From NCBI GenBank assembly GCA_002373715.1, contig DFLI01000106.1:5941-19972 (forward strand): 14,032 nt of DNA. Reading direction: 5' to 3'. Position 1 is the first letter of the stretch. Each line of letters opens with the position of its first letter. Source of the DNA: Bacteroidales bacterium UBA3623. Its GTDB lineage: Bacteria > Bacteroidota > Bacteroidia > Bacteroidales > UBA932. The position numbers were made by a program, and so were the translations under genes. Shown one piece after another: positions 1-6,444 of the stretch. The notes beneath the pieces were generated by a model. It saw only the letters and a program-made list of their open reading frames with translations, was not told the origin of the DNA and searched no databases.

Positions 1-167
1 GTCTTGGCCTCCAGATGCACGCTCAAGGCCACTTTCAGGCCTTTGAAGGGCTGCGTTTTTTCGAAGTCTTTCTGGATGCCGTCCAGAAGCGGCATGTGAG
101 AGCGTACCCAGCTCAGTTTGAGCTCTCCGCTTTCCCACAGATTGATATCTTTGATGTGACTTTCCAT
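1..167 (-). CDS. ahcY: S-adenosylhomocysteinase (adenosylhomocysteine hydrolase), N-terminal part
   Basis: Only the first 55 codons are inside the window; the rest lies beyond the left edge. The family hydrolyses S-adenosylhomocysteine to adenosine and homocysteine with bound NAD, clearing the product inhibitor of methyltransferases in the cytoplasm. The visible protein starts MESHIKDINLWESGELKLSW and continues through MPLLDGIQKDFE to VALSVHLEAK. The pattern 'W..S.MPLL' followed about 30 residues later by 'S.HLEAKT' is the N-terminal substrate-domain signature. As I remember the sequences, it is closer to the Thermotoga/archaeal short form than to the usual 'CLHMT.QTA' form. The ATG at 167 is chosen because it lies 7 nt after a -7 box and starts the homology. 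The gene is divergent from the M24 peptidase gene. NAD-binding and catalytic residues are not visible, so the exact substrate cannot be judged here. Confidence 0.85.
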   Translation of the reverse strand, partial: MESHIKDINLWESGELKLSWVRSHMPLLDGIQKDFEKTQPFKGLKVALSVHLEAK

Positions 168-174
168 AAGTCTG

Positions 175-182
175 CAAATTTA
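175..182 (-). promoter_or_regulatory. -7 box (TAAATTTG) for ahcY
   Basis: Read on the minus strand this is TAAATTTG, matching the Bacteroidota TAnnTTTG element. Only 7 nt separate it from the ahcY ATG, so the transcript would begin at or within a few bases of the start codon. I see no convincing -33 TTG at the usual distance. Confidence 0.5.
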
Positions 183-195
183 CGAAAAAAATACC

Positions 196-203
196 TATCT
201 TTG
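196..203 (+). promoter_or_regulatory. -7 box (TATCTTTG) for the M24 peptidase / DUF456 pair
   Basis: TATCTTTG is a perfect Bacteroidota -7 element, 25 nt before the ATG at 229. The short A-rich leader has no Shine-Dalgarno sequence, which is normal in this phylum. The element lies back-to-back with the ahcY -7 box, 13 bp away. Confidence 0.7.
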
Positions 204-228
204 AGGAAAACAAAACTGAAACATTGAA

Positions 229-1611
229 ATGTTTGCGAAAGAAGTATACGTGCGTCGGAGAAAGACGCTCATCGAAAAGATGCGTGAGGCCGGACAAAGC
301 GGCCTGGTTCTTTTTATAGGCAATGCAGAGGCTCCGGCCCAGTACAAAGACAATTGCTATAAATGGCGTCAAGACAGCTCCTGGCTGTATTATTGGGGCC
401 TGGACGAACCTCTGATGGCCGCCGTCCTGAGCATAGACTCCGGAGAAGAGATTCTCTTTGCCGATGATGTGGAAATTGACGACATCATCTGGATGGGCCC
501 CCAGCCCTCCGTGGAGTCCAAGGCCCAGAGCGTGGGTGTTTCCCGCCACCGTCCGTACGGAGAACTCGCCGGCTGGCTGCAGGAGCGTGTGAAAGGCCGC
601 CCCGTGCACTTCCTGCCTCCGTCCCGTTACTTCAATACGCTCAAACTGCAGCAGCTGCTGCCTGGTGAAAAGCCTTCCGAGGCCCTCATCAAGGCGGTTA
701 TTTCCATGCGCCTCATTAAGGAAGATATCGAAGTTGAGGCCCTGGACGCCGCCTGCGACCTGGGTTATGAGATGCATTCCGTGGCCCGCGATTCCATCCA
801 AATGGGCATCGTGGAACAGGAGATTGTGGGTAAGATGGAAGCCATTGCACTGGCAAAAGGCTGGGGCGTTTCCTTCCCCACCATCCTCACCCAGCACGGT
901 GAAACGCTTCATAATCACGGTCATGCCGCGGTTGTTGAGCCCGGCAAACTGATGGTTATAGACGCCGGCGTGGAAAGCAACGAGCACTATGCCTCGGACT
1001 TTACCCGCACCTATCCCACCAGCGGCAAGTTCACCCAGAAACAGCGGGAGATTTACCAGATAGTTTGCGACTGCAACAATTACGCATTCTCTCTCACCAA
1101 ACCCGGCGTTACTTACCGGGAGGTGCACCTGGCCACCGCCCGCAAGATGCTGGAAGGCTTATCGGCCCTGGGCCTGGTGAAAGGAGACCTGGACGAAATG
1201 GTAGCTAAGGGCATTGCCGGCTTGTTCCAGCCCCACGGTCTGGGCCACAACATGGGCCTGGACGTACACGACATGGAAGACCTGGGAGAAAACCTGGTGG
1301 GCTACGACCCGGATCAGACCCGCGCCAAGCAGCTGGGCCTGGGTTCTCTGCGTATGGCCCGCTGCCTGGTGCCCGGTCACGTAATTACGGACGAACCCGG
1401 CATCTACTTCATTCCCGCCCTCATTGAAAAGTTCAAGAAGGAAGGCCTGGGCTACGATTTTGTAAACTACACCAAGCTTGAACAGTACTACGACTTCGGC
1501 GGTATCCGTCTGGAAGACGACGTGCTGATTACCCCCACCGGCGCCCGCCGTCTGGGTCATCACAGGCTTCCCATCACTCCGGAAGAGGTGGAGGCGGCCA
1601 TGGCCAAGTAA
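229..1611 (+). CDS. pepP: Xaa-Pro aminopeptidase (aminopeptidase P, peptidase family M24B)
   Basis: This is a cytoplasmic dimetal exopeptidase expected to remove an N-terminal residue preceding proline. The 460-residue protein has an N-terminal creatinase/aminopeptidase-P domain (about 1-170) and a C-terminal pita-bread M24 domain (about 175-455). All five metal ligands of the family are visible: D245 in VIDAG, D257 in SDFTRT, H340 in HGLGHNMGLDVHD, E389 in TDEPGIY and E429 in GIRLEDD. H336 and H347 fit the accessory histidines of that motif. Length matches typical bacterial aminopeptidase P (about 440-470). There is no signal peptide. The gene heads a two-gene unit with the DUF456 protein, which starts 3 nt after its stop. 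The family is sure; the exact peptide preference (proline versus proline dipeptides) is inferred. Confidence 0.93.
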   Translation: MFAKEVYVRRRKTLIEKMREAGQSGLVLFIGNAEAPAQYKDNCYKWRQDSSWLYYWGLDEPLMAAVLSIDSGEEILFADDVEIDDIIWMGPQPSVESKAQSVGVSRHRPYGELAGWLQERVKGRPVHFLPPSRYFNTLKLQQLLPGEKPSEALIKAVISMRLIKEDIEVEALDAACDLGYEMHSVARDSIQMGIVEQEIVGKMEAIALAKGWGVSFPTILTQHGETLHNHGHAAVVEPGKLMVIDAGVESNEHYASDFTRTYPTSGKFTQKQREIYQIVCDCNNYAFSLTKPGVTYREVHLATARKMLEGLSALGLVKGDLDEMVAKGIAGLFQPHGLGHNMGLDVHDMEDLGENLVGYDPDQTRAKQLGLGSLRMARCLVPGHVITDEPGIYFIPALIEKFKKEGLGYDFVNYTKLEQYYDFGGIRLEDDVLITPTGARRLGHHRLPITPEEVEAAMAK

Positions 1612-1614
1612 GCC

Positions 1615-2109
1615 ATGGAAACCTTCGTTGGCATTCTGGCCATCATCTTTGGCATTCTGGGCATCATAGGAAGCATTGCCCCCGCCCTGCCCGGTCCGCC
1701 ACTCAGCTGGCTGGGCATGCTGGTATTGTACATTTGGGGCGGCGGCACCAACGCAGCCGGGGACCCCATGAGCACCCGCTTCCTGCTGGTCTGGCTGGGC
1801 ATCGTTGTGGCCGTAAGTATTCTGGACTATGTGGTCCCCGCCTATTTCACAAAACTTACGGGCGGCAGCAAATATGCCGGCTGGGGCGCTGTAGCTGGGC
1901 TTTTTATCGGCCTTGTTTACCCTCCGGTGGGTATGATTCTTGGGGCCGTCCTGGGAGCCTTTGTGGCCGAACTCCTCTTTGCAGGAAAAAGCCCCGGGAC
2001 GTCAGTCAAATCTGCGCTCGGGGCCTTTCTGGGCTTTGTCTTCGGCACGGGACTTAAACTTACCTGCTGTGCCGTGATGCTGTTTTATCTGGTGGCTTAC
2101 GCCTTCTAG
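1615..2109 (+). CDS. DUF456 domain-containing small membrane protein
   Basis: This 164-residue protein is almost entirely hydrophobic, with roughly five membrane segments: about 3-27, 31-45, 57-77, 83-118 (one long or two short) and 130-162. The N-terminal half with 'IAPALPGPPLSWLG' and the Gly-rich repeat 'GLVYPPVGMILGAVLGAFVAE' fit the DUF456 family, whose biochemical function is unknown. It follows the aminopeptidase stop after 3 nt and is certainly co-transcribed with it, but that pairing does not reveal a function. Its stop codon overlaps the stop of the convergent lipoprotein gene in a shared CTAG at 2106-2109. Confidence 0.85.
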   Translation: METFVGILAIIFGILGIIGSIAPALPGPPLSWLGMLVLYIWGGGTNAAGDPMSTRFLLVWLGIVVAVSILDYVVPAYFTKLTGGSKYAGWGAVAGLFIGLVYPPVGMILGAVLGAFVAELLFAGKSPGTSVKSALGAFLGFVFGTGLKLTCCAVMLFYLVAYAF

Positions 2110-2867
2110 TACTTGGCTTCTATCTCGTCTTCCTTGTCCTCAACGTAGTTCTTGAAGCTCTTGCGGAGGTCTTCGGGGAGGGACTTATCGGCCTTTACCT
2201 GCTTTTCAATCTTCCAAAGCTGGTCTTCCACCTTCTTGGCGGCCTTCTTGTCCTTGTTCTTGATGTGGGTTTCGTACTGGGCCAGCATGCCGTACACACC
2301 ATACTTCCGGCAAAGATCGTCTACGGTGCGGGGAGTCTTGGGGGCGGCATCCTTAGCCTCGGCCTTCTTGGCGGGCTTGGGGGCTTCCACCACCTTCTCC
2401 TTGGCATTGAAGTCTATTCTTACGCCCTTGGTTTTGGCCATGATGGCATCGGCCTCCTTCTTGGTGAAGTACTTCTTGCCTTCTTCGGCCGAGAACACCA
2501 CGGTGCGCTCTACGCCGTTGCCGGCATTGTACACGGGAAGAAGGTTCTGGAGGTCTTCACCTACCAGCACGAAGCCGTCGCGCACGCGGATGCTGCGCTC
2601 GTCCAGGGGGACCATGTTAATCTGGAGTTCTTCCAGCTGGGCTTCGGTTTCCTTACGCACCGGCACCACGGCCTGCACCGTCCACTGGGAAGGGTTGGAA
2701 GGAGAAGGTGCGGTGTAGAGTTTTACATCGGCTCCCAGGCTGAAGGAGGAAAAGGCGTTTCCGGCAAATTCCACGGTGCCTTTGGGAACATAGAGTTCGC
2801 TAGGTTCGTTGCTCTCGCAAGCTGCAAACAAGGCGGCAGCGGCCACCAGAAGAAGAAAGCGTTTCAT
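2106..2867 (-). CDS. Predicted lipoprotein of unknown function, lysine-rich C-terminal part
   Basis: The 253-residue product begins with a clear lipoprotein signal (MKRFLLLVAAAALFAAC), so processing and lipidation should occur at C17. Residues about 18-150 are a mixed, probably beta-rich domain with no family I recognise. Residues about 157-180 form a Lys/Ala/Pro/Glu-rich linker ('APKPAKKAEAKDAAPK'). The last 75 residues are charged and helical, possibly coiled-coil, rich in Lys and Glu. The residues after C17 (ESNEPSE) are acidic, which might favour surface export in Bacteroidota, but they do not match a known export signal exactly. The gene starts 11 nt after the guaB stop on the same strand and is likely co-transcribed with it. 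It may be a lineage-specific envelope protein; no function can be assigned. Confidence 0.8.
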   Translation of the reverse strand: MKRFLLLVAAAALFAACESNEPSELYVPKGTVEFAGNAFSSFSLGADVKLYTAPSPSNPSQWTVQAVVPVRKETEAQLEELQINMVPLDERSIRVRDGFVLVGEDLQNLLPVYNAGNGVERTVVFSAEEGKKYFTKKEADAIMAKTKGVRIDFNAKEKVVEAPKPAKKAEAKDAAPKTPRTVDDLCRKYGVYGMLAQYETHIKNKDKKAAKKVEDQLWKIEKQVKADKSLPEDLRKSFKNYVEDKEDEIEAKY

Positions 2868-2878
2868 ACTCTTGATTA

Positions 2879-4357
2879 TTAGTCGTTACGGGAATAGTTG
2901 GGGGTTTCTTTGGTGATGGTGATGTCGTGCGGGTGGCTTTCGGTCATGCCACTGGCCGTGACGCGGGTGAACTTGGCCTTCTTGAGAGCATCCAGGTTGG
3001 CAGCGCCGCAGTAGCCCATGCCGGAGCGCAGACCGCCCAGCAGCTGGTACACGGTTTCAGCCAGGGTGCCCTTGTAGGGAACGCGGCCCACAATGCCCTC
3101 GGGAACCAGTTTGTTCAGTTCCACCTTATCGTCCTGGAAATAACGGTCTTTGGAACCGGCGGCCATGGCGTCGATGGAACCCATGCCGCGGTATGCCTTG
3201 AACTTACGACCGTTGTAGATGATGGCCTCTCCCGGGGACTCCTCGGTGCCGGCAAACATGGAGCCGCACATGACGCAGTCTCCGCCGGCAGCCAGGGCTT
3301 TCACTACGTCTCCGGAGTAGCGCAGACCGCCGTCGGCGATGAGCGTTACATCCGTGCCCTTGAGGGCCTGGGAAGCGTTGTAGATGGCGCTGAGCTGAGG
3401 CACACCCACACCGGCCACAATGCGCGTGGTGCAGATGGAACCGGGGCCGATGCCCACCTTCACGCCGTCCGCACCGGCTTTCACCAGGTCTCGGGCGCCG
3501 TCCTCGGTGGCTACATTACCCACCACTACATCCAGTTCCGGGTAAACACTCTTCACTTTCCGTAGCAAATCCATCACGCCCTTGCTGTGACCGTGGGCGG
3601 AGTCCAGCACCACGGCGTCTACACCCTCTGCCTTAAGGGCGGCGATGCGATCCAGGGCATCCGGGGTGATGCCGATGCCGGCGGCTACGCGCAGGCGGCC
3701 CTGGGCATCCTTACAGGCGCCCGGATAGCGGCGCTCCTGCATGATGTCCTTATAGGTGATAAGACCCACGATATTGCCTTGTCCGTCTACTACGGGCAGC
3801 TTCTCCACCTTGTGCTCCTGCAGCACCTGCTTGGCATAGTCTCTGTCCGTGCGGGTGGCAGGGATGGTGACCAGACCTTCCGAAGTCATGACGTCACGGA
3901 TGGGAACGGACATGTCTGTCTGGAAGCGGACGTCTCGGTTGGTCACGATGCCCACCAGGCGACGGGTGCCGTCCGTGACGGGAATGCCGCCAATGTGATT
4001 CTCCTTCATCAGGCGCAGGGCGTCTCCCACCGTCTGGTCCTGCTCAATGGTAACAGGGTCTATGATCATTCCGTTTTCGGAACGCTTTACTTTACGCACC
4101 TCCCCTGCCTGGGCGGCAATGCTCATGTTCTTGTGAATGACACCGATTCCGCCTTCGCGGGCCAGTGCAATGGCCATAGGGGCCTCGGTCACCGTATCCA
4201 TGGCGGCCGACACAATGGGGATGTTCAGGGTAATGTTACGGGAAAAACGCGTGTGGAGATCTACCATGCGGGGCAGGACCTCCGAGTAGGCCGGAATGAG
4301 AAGGACATCGTCGAAGGTGAGACCTTCCATGGCAATTCTGTCATCTACGAAAGACAT
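2879..4357 (-). CDS. guaB: IMP dehydrogenase
   Basis: The enzyme oxidises IMP to XMP with NAD+, the committed step of guanine nucleotide synthesis. The 492-residue length is standard. The start MSFVDDRIAMEGLTFDDVLL is the typical beginning of the TIM-barrel domain. Two CBS domains (about 95-150 and 155-212) are inserted, containing GGIPVTDG and EKLPVVDG. The catalytic loop is GPGSICTTR with nucleophile C309, and the flap carries the Arg/Tyr pair in GIVGRVPYKG. The mononucleotide-binding ADGGLRYSGD segment and the C-terminal GYCGAANLDAL are also present. The gene is followed after 11 nt by the lipoprotein gene on the same strand. No good TAnnTTTG box is visible on the minus strand in the 47-bp gap upstream. 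Regulation through the CBS pair by purine nucleotides is known for the family, not shown here. Confidence 0.97.
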   Translation of the reverse strand: MSFVDDRIAMEGLTFDDVLLIPAYSEVLPRMVDLHTRFSRNITLNIPIVSAAMDTVTEAPMAIALAREGGIGVIHKNMSIAAQAGEVRKVKRSENGMIIDPVTIEQDQTVGDALRLMKENHIGGIPVTDGTRRLVGIVTNRDVRFQTDMSVPIRDVMTSEGLVTIPATRTDRDYAKQVLQEHKVEKLPVVDGQGNIVGLITYKDIMQERRYPGACKDAQGRLRVAAGIGITPDALDRIAALKAEGVDAVVLDSAHGHSKGVMDLLRKVKSVYPELDVVVGNVATEDGARDLVKAGADGVKVGIGPGSICTTRIVAGVGVPQLSAIYNASQALKGTDVTLIADGGLRYSGDVVKALAAGGDCVMCGSMFAGTEESPGEAIIYNGRKFKAYRGMGSIDAMAAGSKDRYFQDDKVELNKLVPEGIVGRVPYKGTLAETVYQLLGGLRSGMGYCGAANLDALKKAKFTRVTASGMTESHPHDITITKETPNYSRND

Positions 4358-4389
4358 ATGGCTGCTATTTTTGGTTTATCGTTTTTTCT

Positions 4390-4397
4390 TATCTTTG
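4390..4397 (+). promoter_or_regulatory. -7 box (TATCTTTG) for the 159-residue secreted protein
   Basis: A perfect TAnnTTTG element lies 7 nt before the ATG at 4405, implying a leaderless or nearly leaderless mRNA. A second match, TATTTTTG at 4366-4373, would give a leader of about 25 nt, so the assignment is not unique. Confidence 0.55.
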
Positions 4398-4404
4398 CAC
4401 TTGT

Positions 4405-4884
4405 ATGCGTAAACTACTGCTTCCTTTGCTCCTGCTGCTGCCAGTGGCGGCTCAGGCCCAGGTGCGAACATTTTCGGACAACGCTTCCGGAACCTTCGTC
4501 TTTGGCCTGGACAGCTACTTCTACGGCGAATCCGGCACCCTGGATTTCTCCGTGGACGGGACTCCGGTCCGGGCCCAGCTCTCCGGCGGCTCCGTCCGCG
4601 TGGGGAACACGCTTCTGGAAAGCGGCAGCGGAGATACGCTCATCGGTATCCACGACTTCACGGGAGATAAAGCTCCCGAACTGGTGGTGGCCCGGAGGAA
4701 CAGCTCCTCCGTCTGGGCCCAAATCTATACTTGTTCCGCCGGGACCTGGCGTCCCATTGGAGAAATCAAGGCCGATGGTAAAGAGATCCGGGTATTCCGG
4801 CAGGTTCTCTCTATCCGCAGCGGCGAGGTCCTTCATTCCTGGACCTGGCATGGCGACCGCTTTGACTACAAAAGCTCCAACTAG
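4405..4884 (+). CDS. Small secreted protein of unknown function
   Basis: The 159-residue product has a textbook Sec signal peptide (MRKLLLPLLLLLPVAAQAQ, cleavage predicted around residue 18-19), so it should be periplasmic or exported. The mature part of about 140 residues looks beta-rich. One segment, 'IHDFTGDKAPELVVARR', resembles the Asp-rich turn of FG-GAP/VCBS-like repeats, where a D-x-x-G-D loop is followed by a hydrophobic strand. A single such motif is weak evidence, and only one Cys is present. I do not recognise a family. It is a single-gene unit with its own promoter, divergent from guaB, and its stop overlaps the stop of apt in a CTAG at 4881-4884. Reality of the gene is supported by the signal peptide, the promoter and the good fit between its neighbours. 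Confidence 0.75.
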   Translation: MRKLLLPLLLLLPVAAQAQVRTFSDNASGTFVFGLDSYFYGESGTLDFSVDGTPVRAQLSGGSVRVGNTLLESGSGDTLIGIHDFTGDKAPELVVARRNSSSVWAQIYTCSAGTWRPIGEIKADGKEIRVFRQVLSIRSGEVLHSWTWHGDRFDYKSSN

Positions 4885-5453
4885 CCCTCCGTCACATGGA
4901 TGAGGGACTTCACGGGCGCAATGCCTTCCAGGCGTTTGCGGCCGGGTAAGTCGTCTATCTCTACCAGGAACACAAAGTCCTTCACTTTCACTTTGTACTC
5001 CTTGCCGTCAATGTTCACCTTGAGGGCGTTCATGGCGTTGACCACCCCGCTGGAAGTACCGCCGGTAGCCAGGATATCGTCAAAGAACGTAAGCTCGATG
5101 GTGTCTCCACTAGGCTTGGACGCAGCAATGTCCGAGCGGCGGAAATAAATATGGTCTGGACCGTACTCCTTCATTATCTCCACCTGCACCAGGTCTCCCT
5201 CGGCAAAGGGCAGCTTGCCTTTTTTACGCAGAGTGATCACATTCTCCACCTTCTGGGCATATAGCATAGGGGTGGCGAACAGGAATCCGCGGGCTTCCGG
5301 GGCGGCAATGTTGGGGGTGTCGCACAGATCAATCAGATCATCCACCAGGTGACGGAACAGTTCCTTGTCCTGGATGAGCGGAATGATGTCCACAAAATTG
5401 ACCCCCTTTTTGGGGAAGTTGGGATAATACTTGAGGTAAGATTTGTAATCCAT
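4881..5453 (-). CDS. apt: Adenine phosphoribosyltransferase
   Basis: The enzyme converts adenine and PRPP to AMP (purine salvage, cytoplasm). The 190-residue protein shows the family landmarks in order: YPNFPKKGVNFVDIIPLI at the N terminus (residues 10-27), the ARGFLF adenine-site region (54-59), RKKGKLP in the mobile loop (76-82), EYGPD (96-100), and the PRPP-binding loop LTFFDDILATGGTSSG (121-136) with the acidic pair D125/D126. Length is close to the usual 170-185, with small insertions around 105-118 and 146-158. It begins 4 nt after the stop of the diiron-LuxR regulator and is presumably co-transcribed with it. There is no promoter-like element in the gap. Released adenine from nucleoside turnover is a natural substrate source, but no direct link to the regulator is visible. 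Confidence 0.92.
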   Translation of the reverse strand: MDYKSYLKYYPNFPKKGVNFVDIIPLIQDKELFRHLVDDLIDLCDTPNIAAPEARGFLFATPMLYAQKVENVITLRKKGKLPFAEGDLVQVEIMKEYGPDHIYFRRSDIAASKPSGDTIELTFFDDILATGGTSSGVVNAMNALKVNIDGKEYKVKVKDFVFLVEIDDLPGRKRLEGIAPVKSLIHVTEG

Positions 5454-5457
5454 ATTT

Positions 5458-6387
5458 CTATTCTACTGTATTCATGTCTATCAAGTTGTTCAACAGGGCG
5501 TACACCGTGAGGCCGGCCACTGTCTTGATGCCCGTCTTGCGGGTAATGTTCTTGCGATGGGTGATAACCGTGTAGATGGAGATGTTGTACTCGTCGGCAA
5601 TTTCCTTATTCAGCTTGCCCTTGGCCACGGCCACCAGGATTTCCTTTTCCCGGGCACTCAGTTCCTCCCCTTCCGGACGGGCGGCGGCCACCACTTCTTC
5701 CATGCGCACCACCATGGGCACCAGGATATCGTCTTCTATGAGGGTGTGCTTGGTGAGATCTTCCTCCAGGCTGTACAAGTAGAAAAGGGCCTTCTGAGCC
5801 TCCTGGGCGTCGCTGTTCTGGGGCAGGTACATCAGGAGGAGGTTTTTTAAATCGGCCAGCTTTTCCTCTATATTGGAATGATTCTGTTCGTATTCGCCGA
5901 TGGTGAAGTGGGAGCTGTCCCGGGCCGCCAGCATTTCCTCTACGTAGGGGAACACAATTTCTTCCTCGTAGGCAAAATGGGCCAGAATCTCTTCGCGATA
6001 ATCCAAAAAGAAGCGCCGGATTACGCGCTTCTGCTTGTCCTCACACGGGACCACCATCTGTTCCAGGGCTTCTTCCAGGGAAGGGAGCATAACCTGGGTG
6101 TAATAGCTGTGGGATTTACGGAGATAGCCCAGGATGTTGTGCAAATTGGCGTTTTGGAGCGCTTCACGGGTGGGCCGATAGCCATCTACCATGTATACCC
6201 GGCAGATGAGGAGGAAGGTTTCGGGGTCTATGTCGGCTTTTTCGCACACTTCTGCCACGCTCTCCTCCCCAAAGCCCAGCGTTAGCCCCATGCGGCTGAA
6301 GACGCCCAAAAGAGAGAAGTCCGTGTCCAGGAGGTCCGCCATTCTCATGGCAGGGCTTATCCCGTTGCGTTCGTGTACACTTCTCAT
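5458..6387 (-). CDS. RIC/YtfE-like hemerythrin-domain transcription factor with LuxR-type HTH
   Basis: The product (309 residues from the ATG at 6387) joins three parts. Residues about 15-60 resemble the ScdA_N/DUF542 domain of RIC (YtfE) proteins, but the usual CCGG cysteines are replaced by LGFG (37-40). Residues about 85-232 form a hemerythrin-like four-helix bundle with a full diiron set: H93, H137 and E141 (HxxxE), H170, H214 and E218 (HxxxE). The spacing is close to that of E. coli YtfE as I remember it. Residues about 243-302 are a LuxR/GerE HTH (LSAREKEILVAVAKGKLNKE, then ISIYTVITHRKNITRKTGIK). A cytoplasmic DNA-binding sensor of oxygen, NO or oxidative damage to iron centres is inferred. 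The upstream in-frame TTG at 6396 is rejected as a start because it lies inside the -7 box. The gene is co-transcribed with apt and divergent from the NhaC gene. Confidence 0.88.
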   Translation of the reverse strand: MRSVHERNGISPAMRMADLLDTDFSLLGVFSRMGLTLGFGEESVAEVCEKADIDPETFLLICRVYMVDGYRPTREALQNANLHNILGYLRKSHSYYTQVMLPSLEEALEQMVVPCEDKQKRVIRRFFLDYREEILAHFAYEEEIVFPYVEEMLAARDSSHFTIGEYEQNHSNIEEKLADLKNLLLMYLPQNSDAQEAQKALFYLYSLEEDLTKHTLIEDDILVPMVVRMEEVVAAARPEGEELSAREKEILVAVAKGKLNKEIADEYNISIYTVITHRKNITRKTGIKTVAGLTVYALLNNLIDMNTVE

Positions 6388-6393
6388 AATCTG

Positions 6394-6401
6394 CAAAGAT
6401 A
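6394..6401 (-). promoter_or_regulatory. -7 box (TATCTTTG) for the diiron-LuxR regulator and apt
   Basis: On the minus strand this reads TATCTTTG, a perfect -7 element, 6 nt before the ATG at 6387. The mRNA would start at or next to the start codon. It also fixes the gene start, since the longer in-frame TTG start would sit inside the promoter. Confidence 0.65.
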
Positions 6402-6414
6402 CTAAAAATTTGCG

Positions 6415-6422
6415 TATCTTTG
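6415..6422 (+). promoter_or_regulatory. -7 box (TATCTTTG) for the NhaC-queH pair
   Basis: A perfect TATCTTTG lies 22 nt before the ATG at 6445. It sits 13 bp from the oppositely directed box of the regulator gene, so the two polymerase sites overlap and should compete. A regulator bound here would affect both directions. Confidence 0.7.
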
Positions 6423-6444
6423 CATCCCCTGAGGAACTTTATTC

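Noticed and set aside
4358..4404. Minus-strand promoter for guaB
   Set aside because: No TAnnTTTG match is present on the minus strand in this gap; only plus-strand matches occur.
3587..4903. Long plus-strand open frame opposite guaB
   Set aside because: It is the antisense shadow of guaB and of the secreted-protein region, with His/Gly/Ala-rich low-complexity translation and no start signals.
6388..6396. Longer start (TTG at 6396) for the diiron-LuxR regulator
   Set aside because: The TTG is the last three bases of a perfect TATCTTTG -7 box, so it would not be transcribed; the ATG at 6387 is used instead.
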